NCBI GenBank assembly: GCA_024305405.1
Contig: JAKNDB010000066.1
Coordinates: forward strand, 248,001 to 312,000
Source of the DNA: Dirofilaria immitis
Taxonomy: Eukaryota; Nematoda; Chromadorea; Rhabditida; Onchocercidae
Length of the DNA: 64,000 bases
Direction of reading: 5' to 3'
Below, one piece after another: positions 14,073 through 26,430 of the stretch. The position numbers were made by a program, and so were the translations under genes. The notes beneath the pieces are model-generated. The model was not told the origin of the DNA. It ran no database searches and saw only the letters and a list, made by a program, of their open reading frames with translations. The stretch's first letter is position 1; each line of letters starts with the position of its first letter.

Positions 14073-14867
14073 CTAAAAAGTTATTTCATTGCATCAAGTT
14101 AGAATCTTTCTTATGAAGCGATTTCAGTCGTCTTCTTACATCATCCAAAAGATTATATAAATATTTCGGAGAATGATTTAATTGATATCAGAAGTGTTAA
14201 TTTAATATTATAATTTTCAATTAATCTGATATTGAATGAATATGCATAAGAATTATCCGATAAATCAATATGAATGAACAAATTTAATATGATTTAACTT
14301 ATATATTTAATTATTTTATGGGAAAAAAGAAGGTCAGTAGGAAGTAAAAGAATTCGAGAATAATTTTCATATCTCATAATAGAGATATGAACGATATTAA
14401 GAACATTGCAAGGAATAACTTCTCCAAATAATTTAGTTAATTCATTTAAGAGAAGAATTCCAAATGATTTAAATTCATTTTCCCTTTCAGTTCCTCGCGA
14501 TATAATTTGAAGGTATTACGTTTAAACATACTTCCGATACTCTGACCTATTTTAAGTATAAAATATAGAGAAATGAATTTCGTATAAATACAAGCTAAAG
14601 CAACTTTACGACCATCTTTTGACTACAATCATTACCAATACAACATCAGATAATTATCAAACTACAAGCATTACAACTATTATCATTCAACATTTCAACC
14701 ATTCATACTATTTAATATCATATTCAATATGTATATTCTCTAATTAAAGCAATCGATAGGAATCTAAAATATCACATTCTTGTCCAGAATCATTGTTATC
14801 ATTTTGCAATCAGTATTAGAATTATCTCGACAGAAAGTGAAGTCGAAGAAAGCTGACTAAAACTTAC

Positions 14868-14911
14868 GTGAAATTAACTATTTGATGAAGATCAGGATCT
14901 TTCTCCCTGCT
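14868..14911 (-). CDS. Candidate upstream exon of the SMA-9-like gene
   Basis: A 44-nt stretch on the minus strand lies between a good acceptor (ttgttatcag) and a strong donor (GTAAGT). It reads SREKDPDLHQIVNFT in one frame and would precede the exon beginning [11 protein letters not shown] at 14072. The join is one base out of phase. This could be another single-base deletion of the kind seen elsewhere in the gene, or the exon may be false. No other evidence supports it. Confidence 0.3.
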
Positions 14912-16620
14912 CTGATAACAAAATTATCCTGAAACGAAATTCTTTTTTCCTCCTTTAGATTTCTGATTATGTAAAAGAATATTGTGTGAGCAACATTAAA
15001 TTATTAACGATAATCAAAAATGATAGATTAAATGATTTCTACAACATCTATCCCATGCATACCTTAGATTTATCAATTATCACAGACATATATTATGAAG
15101 GATTCTTGCATATTCAGGATGAAAATAAATACTTTATTGGTCAAAGTCAATTCAGCATTAATCCATTTCAGCAATCATTTAATTAATTAAGAAATTCTGA
15201 AATTTAGAAAATTTCAAAATTATAAAATCTAGGAGCAGTTACTTCTTATCAGCTAATTGATCGAATGATATCATCATCTTTCATGAATTATATTTTGATT
15301 TATTTTACAAAATTATTATTATTTCCATGAAGTAGTAATATTATTTCTAAATAATATAAAATATAGTTTGCAACTACTGCTCCTGTTCTATTTTCTGACA
15401 TTATCATATTATCATGAGTATAACTCTTACTTTAAGTCTATGATTTAAATTTGTTCCATTCCGTTATTGCTCTAAATAATTTATTAATAAACAATTTCTT
15501 AATTATAAATAATCAAATCCCATAAATTTAGTTTTAACATCGAAATTCATCGAATTTTTGAATTATGAAGAAAAATTCAAATACTAAAAATTACGAAGTC
15601 GAGACAGTCCGCTTCAAAAGTTTTTTTGAATGGAAATAAATTCACATGCATTAATAATAACATTCATTACAACTACAAACAATAGCATTGATAATAATGC
15701 TGATAACACTGATATGTCTGTACTGCTATGCCATGTAAAAATTTCATGAAAAAATTTGTTTGATTATGGAAAAGCAGGAATGCATAAAATTCAAAACAGT
15801 AAAATATTGTTATCGTTATCATAATCATCATCAACATAAATTTATTATTATCATCACATCTGTTGACGGCATTATCATTGCTATCACTATCATAATGACA
15901 TTCGATTATCGATAAATATAGAAATAACAGACATGATCAGAGCAAAATGCTATCATTCTGCACTTTTATTTTTGAAATTTCTTACTTTAAACAACATTTA
16001 AAATGAAAAGAGAATATCATATGAATGATAACCATAATTTCGCATTCACTGTTCAATGTTCAATATCGATTATGATTGATCGGCCAGTAAATCGAGAATT
16101 GTCTTGCTATATGTTAAAACTCAAGCATATCGTATAAAAATATTGCCAGACAGAAAAGAAAAGAATAATTATATCTTTTCAACTATAAATATATGAAATT
16201 TTGTATATTTATATCAACAATCCCTTTATTAATCATTTCTTTGATAACGATATTAACGAAATCAATGATGCATCGTAAACTTTTTGTCTATTTATGAAAC
16301 ATTATTATTATCATTATTATTATTTATGTAGAAATACGTAATCATGTCTAGTATGGTGATAAGAGAGAGATAGATTGATGGATAAATTGCATAGATATGT
16401 AGACAGATGCTAAATATCTGAATATTTGACATCTGCTTTATCGCTAATGTATTTTTATTCCTAATCACAATATCTCTCATCTATTCATCAATTCAGGTTA
16501 TCGCCCTAAAGTCTCTTCAATTCCTGCTACATATGACAGTATATTTCTGAAAGCAGTAAACATAGAGGAACACAAATCTTGTCAAGAAATAAGTTCAGAG
16601 TCAAACAGATGTTCCAGAGA

Positions 16621-16621
<1 letters not shown>

Positions 16622-16651
<30 letters not shown>

Positions 16652-16660
16652 AAGAGAGAG
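16622..16660. repeat. (GA)n tract
   Basis: Nearly pure GA dinucleotides with a few AAAG interruptions. Confidence 0.9.
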
Positions 16661-16849
16661 ACAAAGAAAAATATTTGTCGATCACGTTTTTTGCAGGAAT
16701 AAACACAATTATTTTATACAATGAATTTTTTCGGGCCTAAAATGGCATTGAGAAGAGAAAGGAATGATATGTAAGGAAGCAGTATAGATCGAATAAAAGA
16801 GAATGTTAGACATCTCGAGGTAACGATTCTCTGAACATCGAGAAATAGC

Positions 16850-16919
16850 GATCATCATCGCCATTATCATTATCATCATTATCATCATTGTCATCATCAT
16901 CATTATCATCATCATCATC
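16850..16919. repeat. ATC/GAT-type triplet repeat
   Basis: Imperfect ATC triplets with ATT variants. Similar tracts recur near 22900-22945, 25000-25108, 26610-26660 and 27798-27864, so this triplet is a preferred simple repeat of the genome. Confidence 0.9.
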
Positions 16920-18173
16920 CGAATTCTTTCATTATATACTATCGATAAAAGCAGAGAAGAGACTGAACATTCTTTCAGGAATCACTCGGACAATGTACCC
17001 GAACAAAAACAGATGGAACAATGTTTTTGTATCGGACAGATGGATAACGAACAAAAAACTTCAATGAATTAGCATATGAAATCCTAAATAAGCAAAAACG
17101 TCTACTAATAAATCTACTTAGCATTATATTATCTCACGCTTCTTCTCACGTATTTCGGCGTGGAATAATTAACTCTCTCCTTCACGTTTCACGCTACGTC
17201 TACTGGCTTATATTACTTCATTTCTTTGCATATCAAAAGCTCGTTTTACTCGAAAAGTAAAGAAGATCAAACAACAACAGTATCCATAACGAAACACTTT
17301 ATCCTTTCCGAATTCAATTCTAATTTTATTATATTTTTTTTTTTTTTTTGTAAAACAAACTTAGCTTACAGCGAAATTTTTATTGGATTTGAAAATAGAA
17401 AGAAATTGATGATATTTCGTTATAAATTTTGAGAATAAATAAAATAATTCAAATTATTCCATCTCTATCTATTAACATCATTTATCAGCCCTTGTATGTA
17501 ATGTAATATATCAGATATTAATTAATAAGGAAATGTAATATATCAAGTATAAATAGGTATAAATAATACTAATATACACATATTCTTATATGCAAACATT
17601 ATACATATGCAAATTACTACTATTGTGTACATTTGCAACAATTTAATAAAACATAAACAATATTTGCTTACATCATTGTTTATGATGAATTTCAAGAATT
17701 AACTTTAGTTTACTAATTTATTCATCATGTCATCGGTCAACTTGTATATACTTAATAGAGAATATTGAAGCATACATACATATATATATATACCTGAGAT
17801 CTTCATATTCAATCGTTTTTTTCTTATGATTTCTGAAGGAGAAGATTCCTTCCTTCTTAACAGTAACCATAACAACAGGTGAAATGTATATAGATTCAAT
17901 TTATGAATAATAGAGCTTTTATTGTTGAACAGTGAGATTTGAGGAAAAGTAAATGATGTAAAATTTAATCAATTAGAAGCGAGAAAAGATAGAAACTGTA
18001 AAGAAATGGAAAATTTAACAAAGCTATCTCAACAATTGCCCCTTATTCCTTCTGGTCATCATTATTCGGCATATCGCCAATGTTCCGCATAGTGTTTATT
18101 ATTTACATTCATCTCCTTTTCACAGCAAATATTCAATCAATACAATTTATTTCGTAAAAATTTGTTTAAATTT

Positions 18174-18270
18174 CAGGTTTGTTTTTATCCACTTCGTTAA
18201 AATTCCGGGTTTCTTTTTATCTAATTCGTTAAAATTCCAGGTTTCTTTTTATCCAATCTTAAAATGACTT
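18174..18270. repeat. Three 32-bp tandem repeats
   Basis: The word aggtttctttttatc (with small variants) followed by ttcgttaaaattc recurs at 18174, 18206 and 18238, an exact 32-bp spacing. No function is apparent. Confidence 0.85.
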
Positions 18271-19104
18271 TTTTCGTTCAAAATTTATTGTTCACTAATA
18301 AATGAATAAAATGACTGATAATGATATGAGTGTAATATTCGTTATGTATGAACAAATATTCGTTATGTATGATATGCTAAATGATAATGAGCAGGAATAA
18401 AAGGTGTTCCTGCAAGTTTGATCATTTCAAATGGGATGAAGCGATAAATGATAGAAAAGAAAGCGCACTGTAAACTATTATAAACCAATAATATTATTCC
18501 AATTAACTTCGTTGGAATAAAATTAATGTTACAAAAGTCAAAATCAAATGATTTAAGTATGAATTTAAAAACACTGATACCCGATATCAATTAAAATGAT
18601 TTTAACACTCGCTCCATATTTATATATGATTTATAATGAAATATTTCGAATTAAGTATTGCTGAATTAAACAAGCTTAAGATGTCTACGATAATTCAGCC
18701 CATATTATCAACAACTTGTGGAATAATTGGTCGATTGTAATAAACTTGATTGGCATGAGAGTGCTGCTGATTCTGAACAACGAACATTGGATAAGTGATT
18801 GATAAAATGATATCTAGTCTTGTGTAATATCTAGTCTTGTTAACAATAATTTTCTAAATGACAATTCAGAAGTTAACGAAGTCTCATTACGACATTAAAC
18901 GTTAACAGCATTGCACGTATGACGACTTATTTCTCGACAAATTATCGATAAAACCAATCCATCACTATCATTCACACTCCTTCTCTGTCACCGTAATTTT
19001 GATCAATGCATCATTGGAAGAAAAAAGATTCTTTGTCATTACTATTCTCGAATAAAAAAAAAACCACTGTTCATATCATGATCATTTCGTCAACAGTTTA
19101 TTAC

Positions 19105-19135
<31 letters not shown>

Positions 19136-19407
19136 TGCGTGGGTGTAAATATATGCGTAGGTGTATAGAGTTGCATAAAGGATGTAATAATTTGAGTTAT
19201 TTCTCGCTATTCATCTCATTTACATTTCATCCATCCATTCTCTTTTGTCAGCTGTCAATATCCATAATATTCTATAATGTCCACAAATGTCCACATCTTT
19301 CCTCTCTCTCCCTACGTATCATCATCATCACAATATTTCGCAGTTTCTTGAATTAATAATAACACGTAGTTGATCATCCATCCACCCATTGCAAGAATTC
19401 AAGATGT

Positions 19408-19415
19408 ATTGCTGC

Positions 19416-19450
<35 letters not shown>

Positions 19451-19522
19451 TTGCTGCTGTTACTACTGCTGCCATTACTGCTGTTGCTGCTGCTATTGCT
19501 GCTGCTATTGCTGCTGTTACAG
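19408..19522. repeat. Imperfect CTG/CAG triplet tract
   Basis: About 115 bases of CTG triplets on the plus strand with CTA, TTG and CCA variants, always in register. On the minus strand it reads as Ser/Asn-rich or Ala-rich with no stop inside the tract; on the plus strand as Cys/Tyr-rich. No convincing splice sites bound it in a frame that fits the SMA-9-like gene, so it is called a repeat. An unrecognised low-complexity exon remains possible. Confidence 0.75.
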
Positions 19523-20401
19523 CTGACCTTTCTCTAATAATGTCACACTAATCATCATTGGAACAGAAGCAGCACTTTTTATTTTACCAATTAATTCATT
19601 ACCGATGAAACTATCCAATTTGGAATTCACAATGGGATTGAATTAGAAGTAAAATTTGATATATAAAAATAATTAATTAGCCAGCCATATGAAATTAATA
19701 CTTCAAAGTCTTATTTACGTAACGTCACGTCACGTGAAAAGATATGCATACGTAAAGCAACCAATATAATCCTGAAATAACCACAACAACATCGAGAATA
19801 TAAACAGGCTATTCGATTCTGTCACCACCATCATCAGTCATTGTCGTTTATTTCACGCACTGCCAACTCTCAATGAATATACCGCCAAAAAGTTTATCAA
19901 AGACGAGAGTGCAGAGTGTGAGAAATGAGTGGAAATAGCTTTGCCTAAAGTTGCGAGACGAACATAAAGGGAAGTGAATAAGGAAAATAGAGAAATAGAG
20001 TTGTCGAGTAGGCATGTATACAAGAAAGGCATGGGAAGAAGAAACAATGATTGCCTATCTGAACGGAGCTATCAATCGTGGGAGTTCCTTCTTCTACCCT
20101 CACTCTCTATTTCTTTCTATCTCTTACTCTATTGAGTACTACAGCCAAATGACGCCAGAGGAAAGAATACTTTTTCAGAATGGATCAGAACAGCAGCACG
20201 ATAAACATCTTCTAAATAGTATTGCAATTAGACAAAAAGGTTTACATACCACTGATTGTTATACAAGACAAGGACAATATATGGAGAGGTTTACAGTGAA
20301 TAAGCAAAGAGTACAGAGATCGGTCGTCGAAGAAAAGCATAAGTGCAAGGATAGAAGCAGAGAAGTGAGAAGATTGAGAACATTAGCCTTATATATCACT
20401 G

Positions 20402-20409
20402 TGACGTCA
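20402..20409. promoter_or_regulatory. CRE-like palindrome TGACGTCA
   Basis: A perfect CREB/ATF-type palindrome in a GC-richer island. About one such match could occur by chance in a window of this size and composition, so binding is unproven. Confidence 0.3.
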
Positions 20410-23400
20410 CATGCCGCCGGTGTTCCCACGGACAATAAGCGAACATTCGCTCTCTCACTCTTAACGCGCTCTAATCCTCTTCTCCTCTCTTCGTCTCTTA
20501 CTATTTGAAATGGAAAACAGGAAGAGAATAGAGAGTAGTAAATATGATCGCTAGACACGTCATCTACACATCCTCTGCATTCTCTACCTGTCTGAAAATT
20601 GAAATGTAATGTTTGTTATTAGTAGAAGTTTTTGGAAGGTATACTGTAATAAACTTATGCAAACATTCCGAGCAATATATAGCCTACTAATTCTCGACAT
20701 TTTCTCGATACTTTTCACAATACTATGACAATTGCTATTGAGAAATAATAATTTTTTTCATTTTTATAAAAACGAAGAGAATATAAGAGAAGATGAGAGA
20801 AGTAGAGAAATGGAGAAAAGAGAATGAGAAGAGAAGAAAGAAAAGAATGCAGAGTAAGTAATATATTCTCGAGAACTCGGAACAAAAAGAAAGCCACAAC
20901 GGCGTTTCTCGTCTTTTGTCACGTTAAAAGCAATGTGCAAAACTTTTGAATTTCGAGATTTTTCGAAATTCCCAAAAACATTTTATTTAAAAATTAAAAT
21001 ATGAAATAAATAACAATCTGTTCTCATTCAATTTGATAATTTCCATTTAAATTCTTTTTACCATTAGCCTTTGCAAGAATAATTAAAATATGACATATTC
21101 TTTCCCTTCTTCTCTTTTTTTTTTTTTATCTTATCCAGACATATAATTATTATATAACTTTAAGAATGATAATAATTATCATAAATAAATCTCGGGCCGT
21201 TAAATTATTTAACACAAATTATTATTTTCCTCGACTATAATCAATCATCCAATTATTTATTCCTACGATTAAATGAATTAATTATTCGTCTATTTTTAAA
21301 TATGCCAAAATTTCATATTATAAAATAATAATAAAATATTACTGTAATTTTTGTGGCCAATAATTTTCAATTAAATTTATCGGCCAATTTATGCATTTTC
21401 TTAATGCTATAAGTAGTATAGAATATATGAAATGAATCGATTGAAAAGTGAAAGTTTCATGATAATAAATAATGGTGTGGTATCAGAGAGAGACATAGCA
21501 TATCTCTGCCCTTTACGAATAGATGAAATTAAATATTTGCCTATCTTCTCGAGTTGCTTGGCTTCCTTAAATCTTTGCGCGTTTAAATCTAAAACAACAA
21601 CAACTATAGATTAGTTGCCATGGTAAGCAAACAAGAAGACGAGATAGAAATATATGCAATATAATTCTCTTTCTTAACAATCCTTCCTTTTCCGGAAAAC
21701 CTGAACAATACAATTCAGGTTATTTGTTCCTATTAATTCATTCCTAATTGATGTTGATTTCATTCAACTAAATTCCTCCATTTAATTTTATCATTCGTTA
21801 TAATCTAAAGAGTATTATCTTAATTTATCATTTCCTATTCATTCATAGTTGACATGATAACAGTCTACATAATTATATTATCATTATATGATCGATAGAT
21901 CATAAATAGTACTGAAAAATAATCATTATTTGTAAATTCTAACTTGCACAGAATGAATTTTATATCCAATGAAAATGTAACAAACAAAAAAAAAATAATG
22001 AAAAAAATTTTAAATCTTTAAAATTGAATCGAAATAGGATGATAATATTTTACTAATTATTACATTACATTTCAATGAATAATAAATTAATTTATAAACA
22101 TATTAATTAATTAATCTTACCTTATTTTTCGTTTCAAAATTATGCATCCTTTAATTATCACTTTTTCAATTACTTATTATAATATCTTCATTTTGCATGT
22201 TAACAATGTATAAAGGAAGTTAAAACGCTTCCTTATCAACATTTATTATCTATCTATCTCGAGATTTATCAAAACAAAAGAGAATTATCAATGTTGTGTT
22301 TGAGCTAAAAGAGAGACAATTAAGATTGAAAAGATGCACAATTGAAGATTACATTGCCGGCATGATCAGTCATACTATTATGAATGCCGGTGGAGAATTG
22401 TGAAGAATATTCATCAATGCTCATCCATCATTCACCATAACTGATATGATGGATTGATATGATAGACTGATAAAGTAAAAGGTAAAATGAATGAATTAAT
22501 TCGATGGATTATATATTCATTTCATGCATAGAAAATTTTCAGCCCATAAGGAAAATTAAAACTAAACAACTCATTCATATTTTTAATACAATTCTATTTT
22601 AATGATAGCGAAATAATCATTAAATAGATAGATAAAAAGATAAACAAAGAGATATAATCAAATTACAGTAAAAGTAAACATTTATTGAAATGGCAAAGAA
22701 GGTTAAAGTTAAAGTGAATAAAGATGAATACAAGAATGAATCATATATTGAAATCAATGACTTCTTTGACATTTCTAAAGTAACTACTGGACATTACTGT
22801 AAATCTGAACAATGATAACACTATGGTTGAGTACTACTGGTTGAATAGCCAGCTCAATAGGCATAACCATTGTTTACATTTATATAACCATGTCATCCGA
22901 GATGACGATGACGATGACGATAACGATAACGATGATGATGATATCGGTGACGCTATACACTTCTGGCATAGGATGATGATAGAATACCATTGTCACTATA
23001 TCTCCTATTAGAAAATATGTCATAGACACATAACAAAACAATATCAGGAAAGAAACTGACTTTTACATATCTCACAATATTCACTTCTCGACCAACCTCT
23101 TGACCCTTTGATAACTTCTTCTTGACCTTTATTCAATAATATTAGTAGAAGCGATACTGATATGTATACTTTCCCTTATTCCTTTTTCCGCTCTTATTAC
23201 TAGATACCATTCATAGTAGAATTGGTTTTTTGTAGGATAGATTGATAGTTGAAAATAGAATATTTACGAGGAATTTACATAGAGAGATAGCAGAGAGAGA
23301 GAGAGGGAGAGGGAGAGGAAGAGGAAGAGAGAATAGAGAGAAAGATAATCAAACAAAAAAAAGTTGAGATAAAAATTTGGAAGCTAAGAATGTGAAGTGG

Positions 23401-24107
23401 TACAAGCGAAAAATAAAAAAAAGCGATGACTCGTCTACTATCATCATCATCAATTTCGCATAATAAAGTATATTGGTGGTTGAAATGTTGTATCCTATAC
23501 CATCTATACCCCGTTAATACCCTATACCCTACACCCTATACCTTCCCTGTCCGTTATTCTCGATAAAACGGTGGGCAATTTATAAAGTATAAACAGGCAA
23601 ACATTCTTTGCAATCATTGAATAAAGTGATAAATAATTAACTTACTAATTTACCAGATAAAACTTATTATTACTTCCTCTCCTACTTACTGTCATAAGTA
23701 GGGTAGAAATGAAAAGCCCACCAGGTAAGAATGAAAATCCCATCAGGTAAAATGAAAAGCCTACCAGGTAGGGTTAAATGTCTCGACAGTATCATTTTAA
23801 ATGAAGCAATAATAGCATACTTGATAAGAATCATGCCGTATTATCTATCAACAACTGGGCATCTTAGCGACAGACGAGACGACGACAAATTATATGAAGC
23901 TATCTGTCTCAATTCTTCGCCATTTATATTTAGGCAAAGAAGGACATATGATGCTAATGTTAAACGAAGATGAACTAAACATTACCAGAATGAAAATCGT
24001 CCACAACTACCGCCACTACGACGAGAGTTTCGTAAGAAAGTAAAGACTGCGATAGGACGATAGTTTGATCGGTGCTACTCTAAGAATGGAAATGAAAGAG
24101 CAACAAA

Positions 24108-24129
24108 TTTATGTGTGTATGTATGTGTA

Positions 24130-24166
<37 letters not shown>

Positions 24167-24241
24167 GTGTCTTTGTCTGTGTATGTATGTGTATGTACAC
24201 ATAGTGGTGTGTGTGTGTGTATGTGTGTTTGTGTATGTATT
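24108..24241. repeat. Imperfect (GT)n / (CA)n tract
   Basis: GT dinucleotides with GTAT interruptions. The open frames found on both strands here are products of the repeat. Confidence 0.9.
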
Positions 24242-24819
24242 GTATATGGCTGAAGTATCAGAGTGACTGCAGAAAGCTTGCAAGTTGCATTTGATGTATG
24301 TTCGCAAAAGGTTGGAAATGTTTTGCGGGAAAAGATGCGTAGGTGGGTGGAAGAGAGAAGGAATGAAATTGGCGATGTCTAACGGTGTTTATTTGCGATG
24401 CAATGCGAGCAGTAGCAATAGAAGACCTATTTGACAACGATGAGATGCTGCATATATGGAAGGGAAGGCCTATACCTAATCCTACATGATGTGAGAATTG
24501 TTTGGGCCAAATAAGAAGCCAAGAATAGGTCTAGGAGAAGAATGACAAAGGGACAAGGATACATGATACGATGGAATGGAACAGGAAAGCATCCGGTTAA
24601 GGGCAAGCAGGAAATAATTCTCGAGAGTAGCAATCGGTGTAGAATGATTCAAAGAAATAAGACTACTCTCGCCTCCCCATCTTCTTTCTAAGGGTGCGAA
24701 ATTCACTCCAAAGTGAATCCGCTGGGCGTCTTATGGGCTCTCCTACCATTGTCATCACTCATCTTCCTCTTTCTCTTTCACTCTCTTCTGATTCTATGCA
24801 TGAAACTTTAAATGCGTCA

Positions 24820-24827
24820 TGACGTCA
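24820..24827. promoter_or_regulatory. CRE-like palindrome TGACGTCA
   Basis: The second perfect TGACGTCA in the window, again in a GC-richer island. Same caveat about chance. Confidence 0.3.
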
Positions 24828-24995
24828 TCCGACACATATGCAAAATTTGAAGTTGCAGTGCGGAATTGGCAGATGGTAGATGGCATATGGTTAGAATGGG
24901 GAAATAGGGCTATCCTTGTCAGATGCGCTTCTACTTTGTCTCTTTCACTCTTTACTTTCTTTCTTTCAATAGTCTATCGATAGATTCTCATCGTT

Positions 24996-24999
<4 letters not shown>

Positions 25000-25051
<52 letters not shown>

Positions 25052-25108
25052 GTCATCATCATCATCATCATCATCATCATCACTATCATCATCATTATCA
25101 TTATCATC
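25000..25108. repeat. (ATC)n triplet microsatellite
   Basis: About 36 triplets, nearly pure CAT/ATC with one phase slip near 25050 and a few ATT/CTA variants at the 3' end. Confidence 0.95.
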
Positions 25109-25473
25109 CATGAAGTATAGGACACATTCCTCGAGAGTGACTTGCCTACTATTTCTCTTTATCCACTCCTACACCCGACTCTAATAATAAAACTATCGGG
25201 AAACTGCCTAAATAGGATGATGATGATGGACGAATGATGGAATGGAAAGATGGCTTTGATAATTGATAATATTCATCAGTATACCCTATCCTCAATTATT
25301 GATAATTTGCTTGTCCCTTCTTATCTCTCTTCATCTCTATTTATCAACTAAAGAATATATTGGTCACTGTGCTTTGTATCATCATGGCCATCATGGCCAT
25401 TATTATCTTATTTACAACACATATGCATATATATTTACAAATAATCTAACAAACGGCTCACTCTCACTCTATC

Positions 25474-25504
<31 letters not shown>

Positions 25505-26360
25505 TCTAAGCACTTCCATAAACAGTGCCTATAATCGTAGAATCATTCTCGTCATCCTATCTATTATCTATCACCATATCAGCTATCAAACACACACTCA
25601 TCTATTTGTACTCTTTAATTTGTCACTTTCAAATGATATAAGAATGAGAGAGGAAGAGAGAGGGAGAGAGAAAGAGAGAAAGAGAGAGAAGAAAGACAAA
25701 TGTGTACTGTGTTTGTGTCACATAACAAGTTGCAGTGATTCTATGAATCTTCTTCATATGTCACATTGTCCTCTTTTATGTATACGAATAATACTGACAT
25801 GATTACTGCAAAAATATCATCCACTTTCTCATAAAAAAGTTTATGCGGTGCAAACAATGATGAAGCCATTTGGAGCATCTGAAGGACCATTTAAATCATT
25901 CTCGACGAACAATATCAAAATCGATGATGTGCGATGTATCACCATCCCATCCATCCATTTATCCATCCTTCTATCCATCCGTCGTCTATCCATCTTTTCT
26001 TTCTGCCATCTCTGCGTAATTGCGATCGAATAATTTTACAATAATATCTATGCTATTATCTCTTCCTTCTTCCTTTGGTTCTTTTTCTCTATCAATTTGA
26101 TTGATCAAATCGTCGATTGGCATCGATCAGATCATCGATTGGCATTGATCAAACCATCGACTGGTATGGAAGAAAAAAAACGAATGAAATCTTCGGCGCC
26201 ACTCATAGTGGAGCCAAAATGTCGGCAAGGAAAGCTTATTGTCCGCGTCATTCTCCAAATCTTTTCCTTTGTTTTCTTGTTTGCAAATAAAATAATTTGT
26301 ATGTATGTGTGTCTGTCTATTTGCATGTCTCCTTATGTCTATATATATGTACATACGTAC

Positions 26361-26430
26361 GATACATACATACATACATATATATATGTATGTATGTATG
26401 TGTATGTATGTATGTATGTGTGTGTATTAA
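26361..26430. repeat. CATA/TATG inverted microsatellite
   Basis: A run of CATA units is followed by ATATAT and then TATG units, so the two halves are inverted copies that could fold as a long hairpin or cruciform. Confidence 0.85.

Larger units (their letters stand above)
14912..19400. other. AT-rich non-coding DNA upstream of the SMA-9-like gene
   Basis: No gene is supported. It contains a GA tract (about 16622-16660), an ATC/GAT triplet-rich tract (about 16850-16919), three 32-bp direct repeats (18174-18270) and an (AT)n tract (about 19109-19136). TGATAA/TTATCA words are frequent. It may be 5' intron or promoter DNA of the gene to its left, since that gene's first exon is not found. Confidence 0.5.
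19523..24990. other. Non-coding region with two GC-richer islands
   Basis: No gene is supported. The stretches around 20000-20580 and 24000-24950 are visibly less AT-rich than their surroundings and hold open frames on both strands (for example 164 codons at 20014-20508) that match no family I recognise. Each contains a palindromic CRE-like TGACGTCA. A GT-rich tract lies at 24108-24241. These islands could be promoters, enhancers or untranslated first exons of the SMA-9-like gene; this is an inference from position and composition only. Confidence 0.4.

Noticed and set aside
17794..17832. 39-nt minus-strand stretch between acceptor-like and donor-like sites
   Set aside because: Its open frames do not match the phase of either the candidate exon at 14911 or the exon at 14072, so it is not added to the SMA-9-like model.
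20014..20508. 164-codon open frame on the plus strand
   Set aside because: There is no recognisable domain and no splice context, and an overlapping 99-codon frame exists on the other strand. The local rise in GC explains the lack of stops.
24065..24307. Frames rich in Val/Cys or His/Thr on both strands
   Set aside because: They are made entirely by the GT/CA repeat.
25263..25802. 179-codon open frame on the plus strand
   Set aside because: It runs through CT and GA dinucleotide tracts and encodes mostly Ser/Leu and Arg/Glu repeats. This is a low-complexity artefact.
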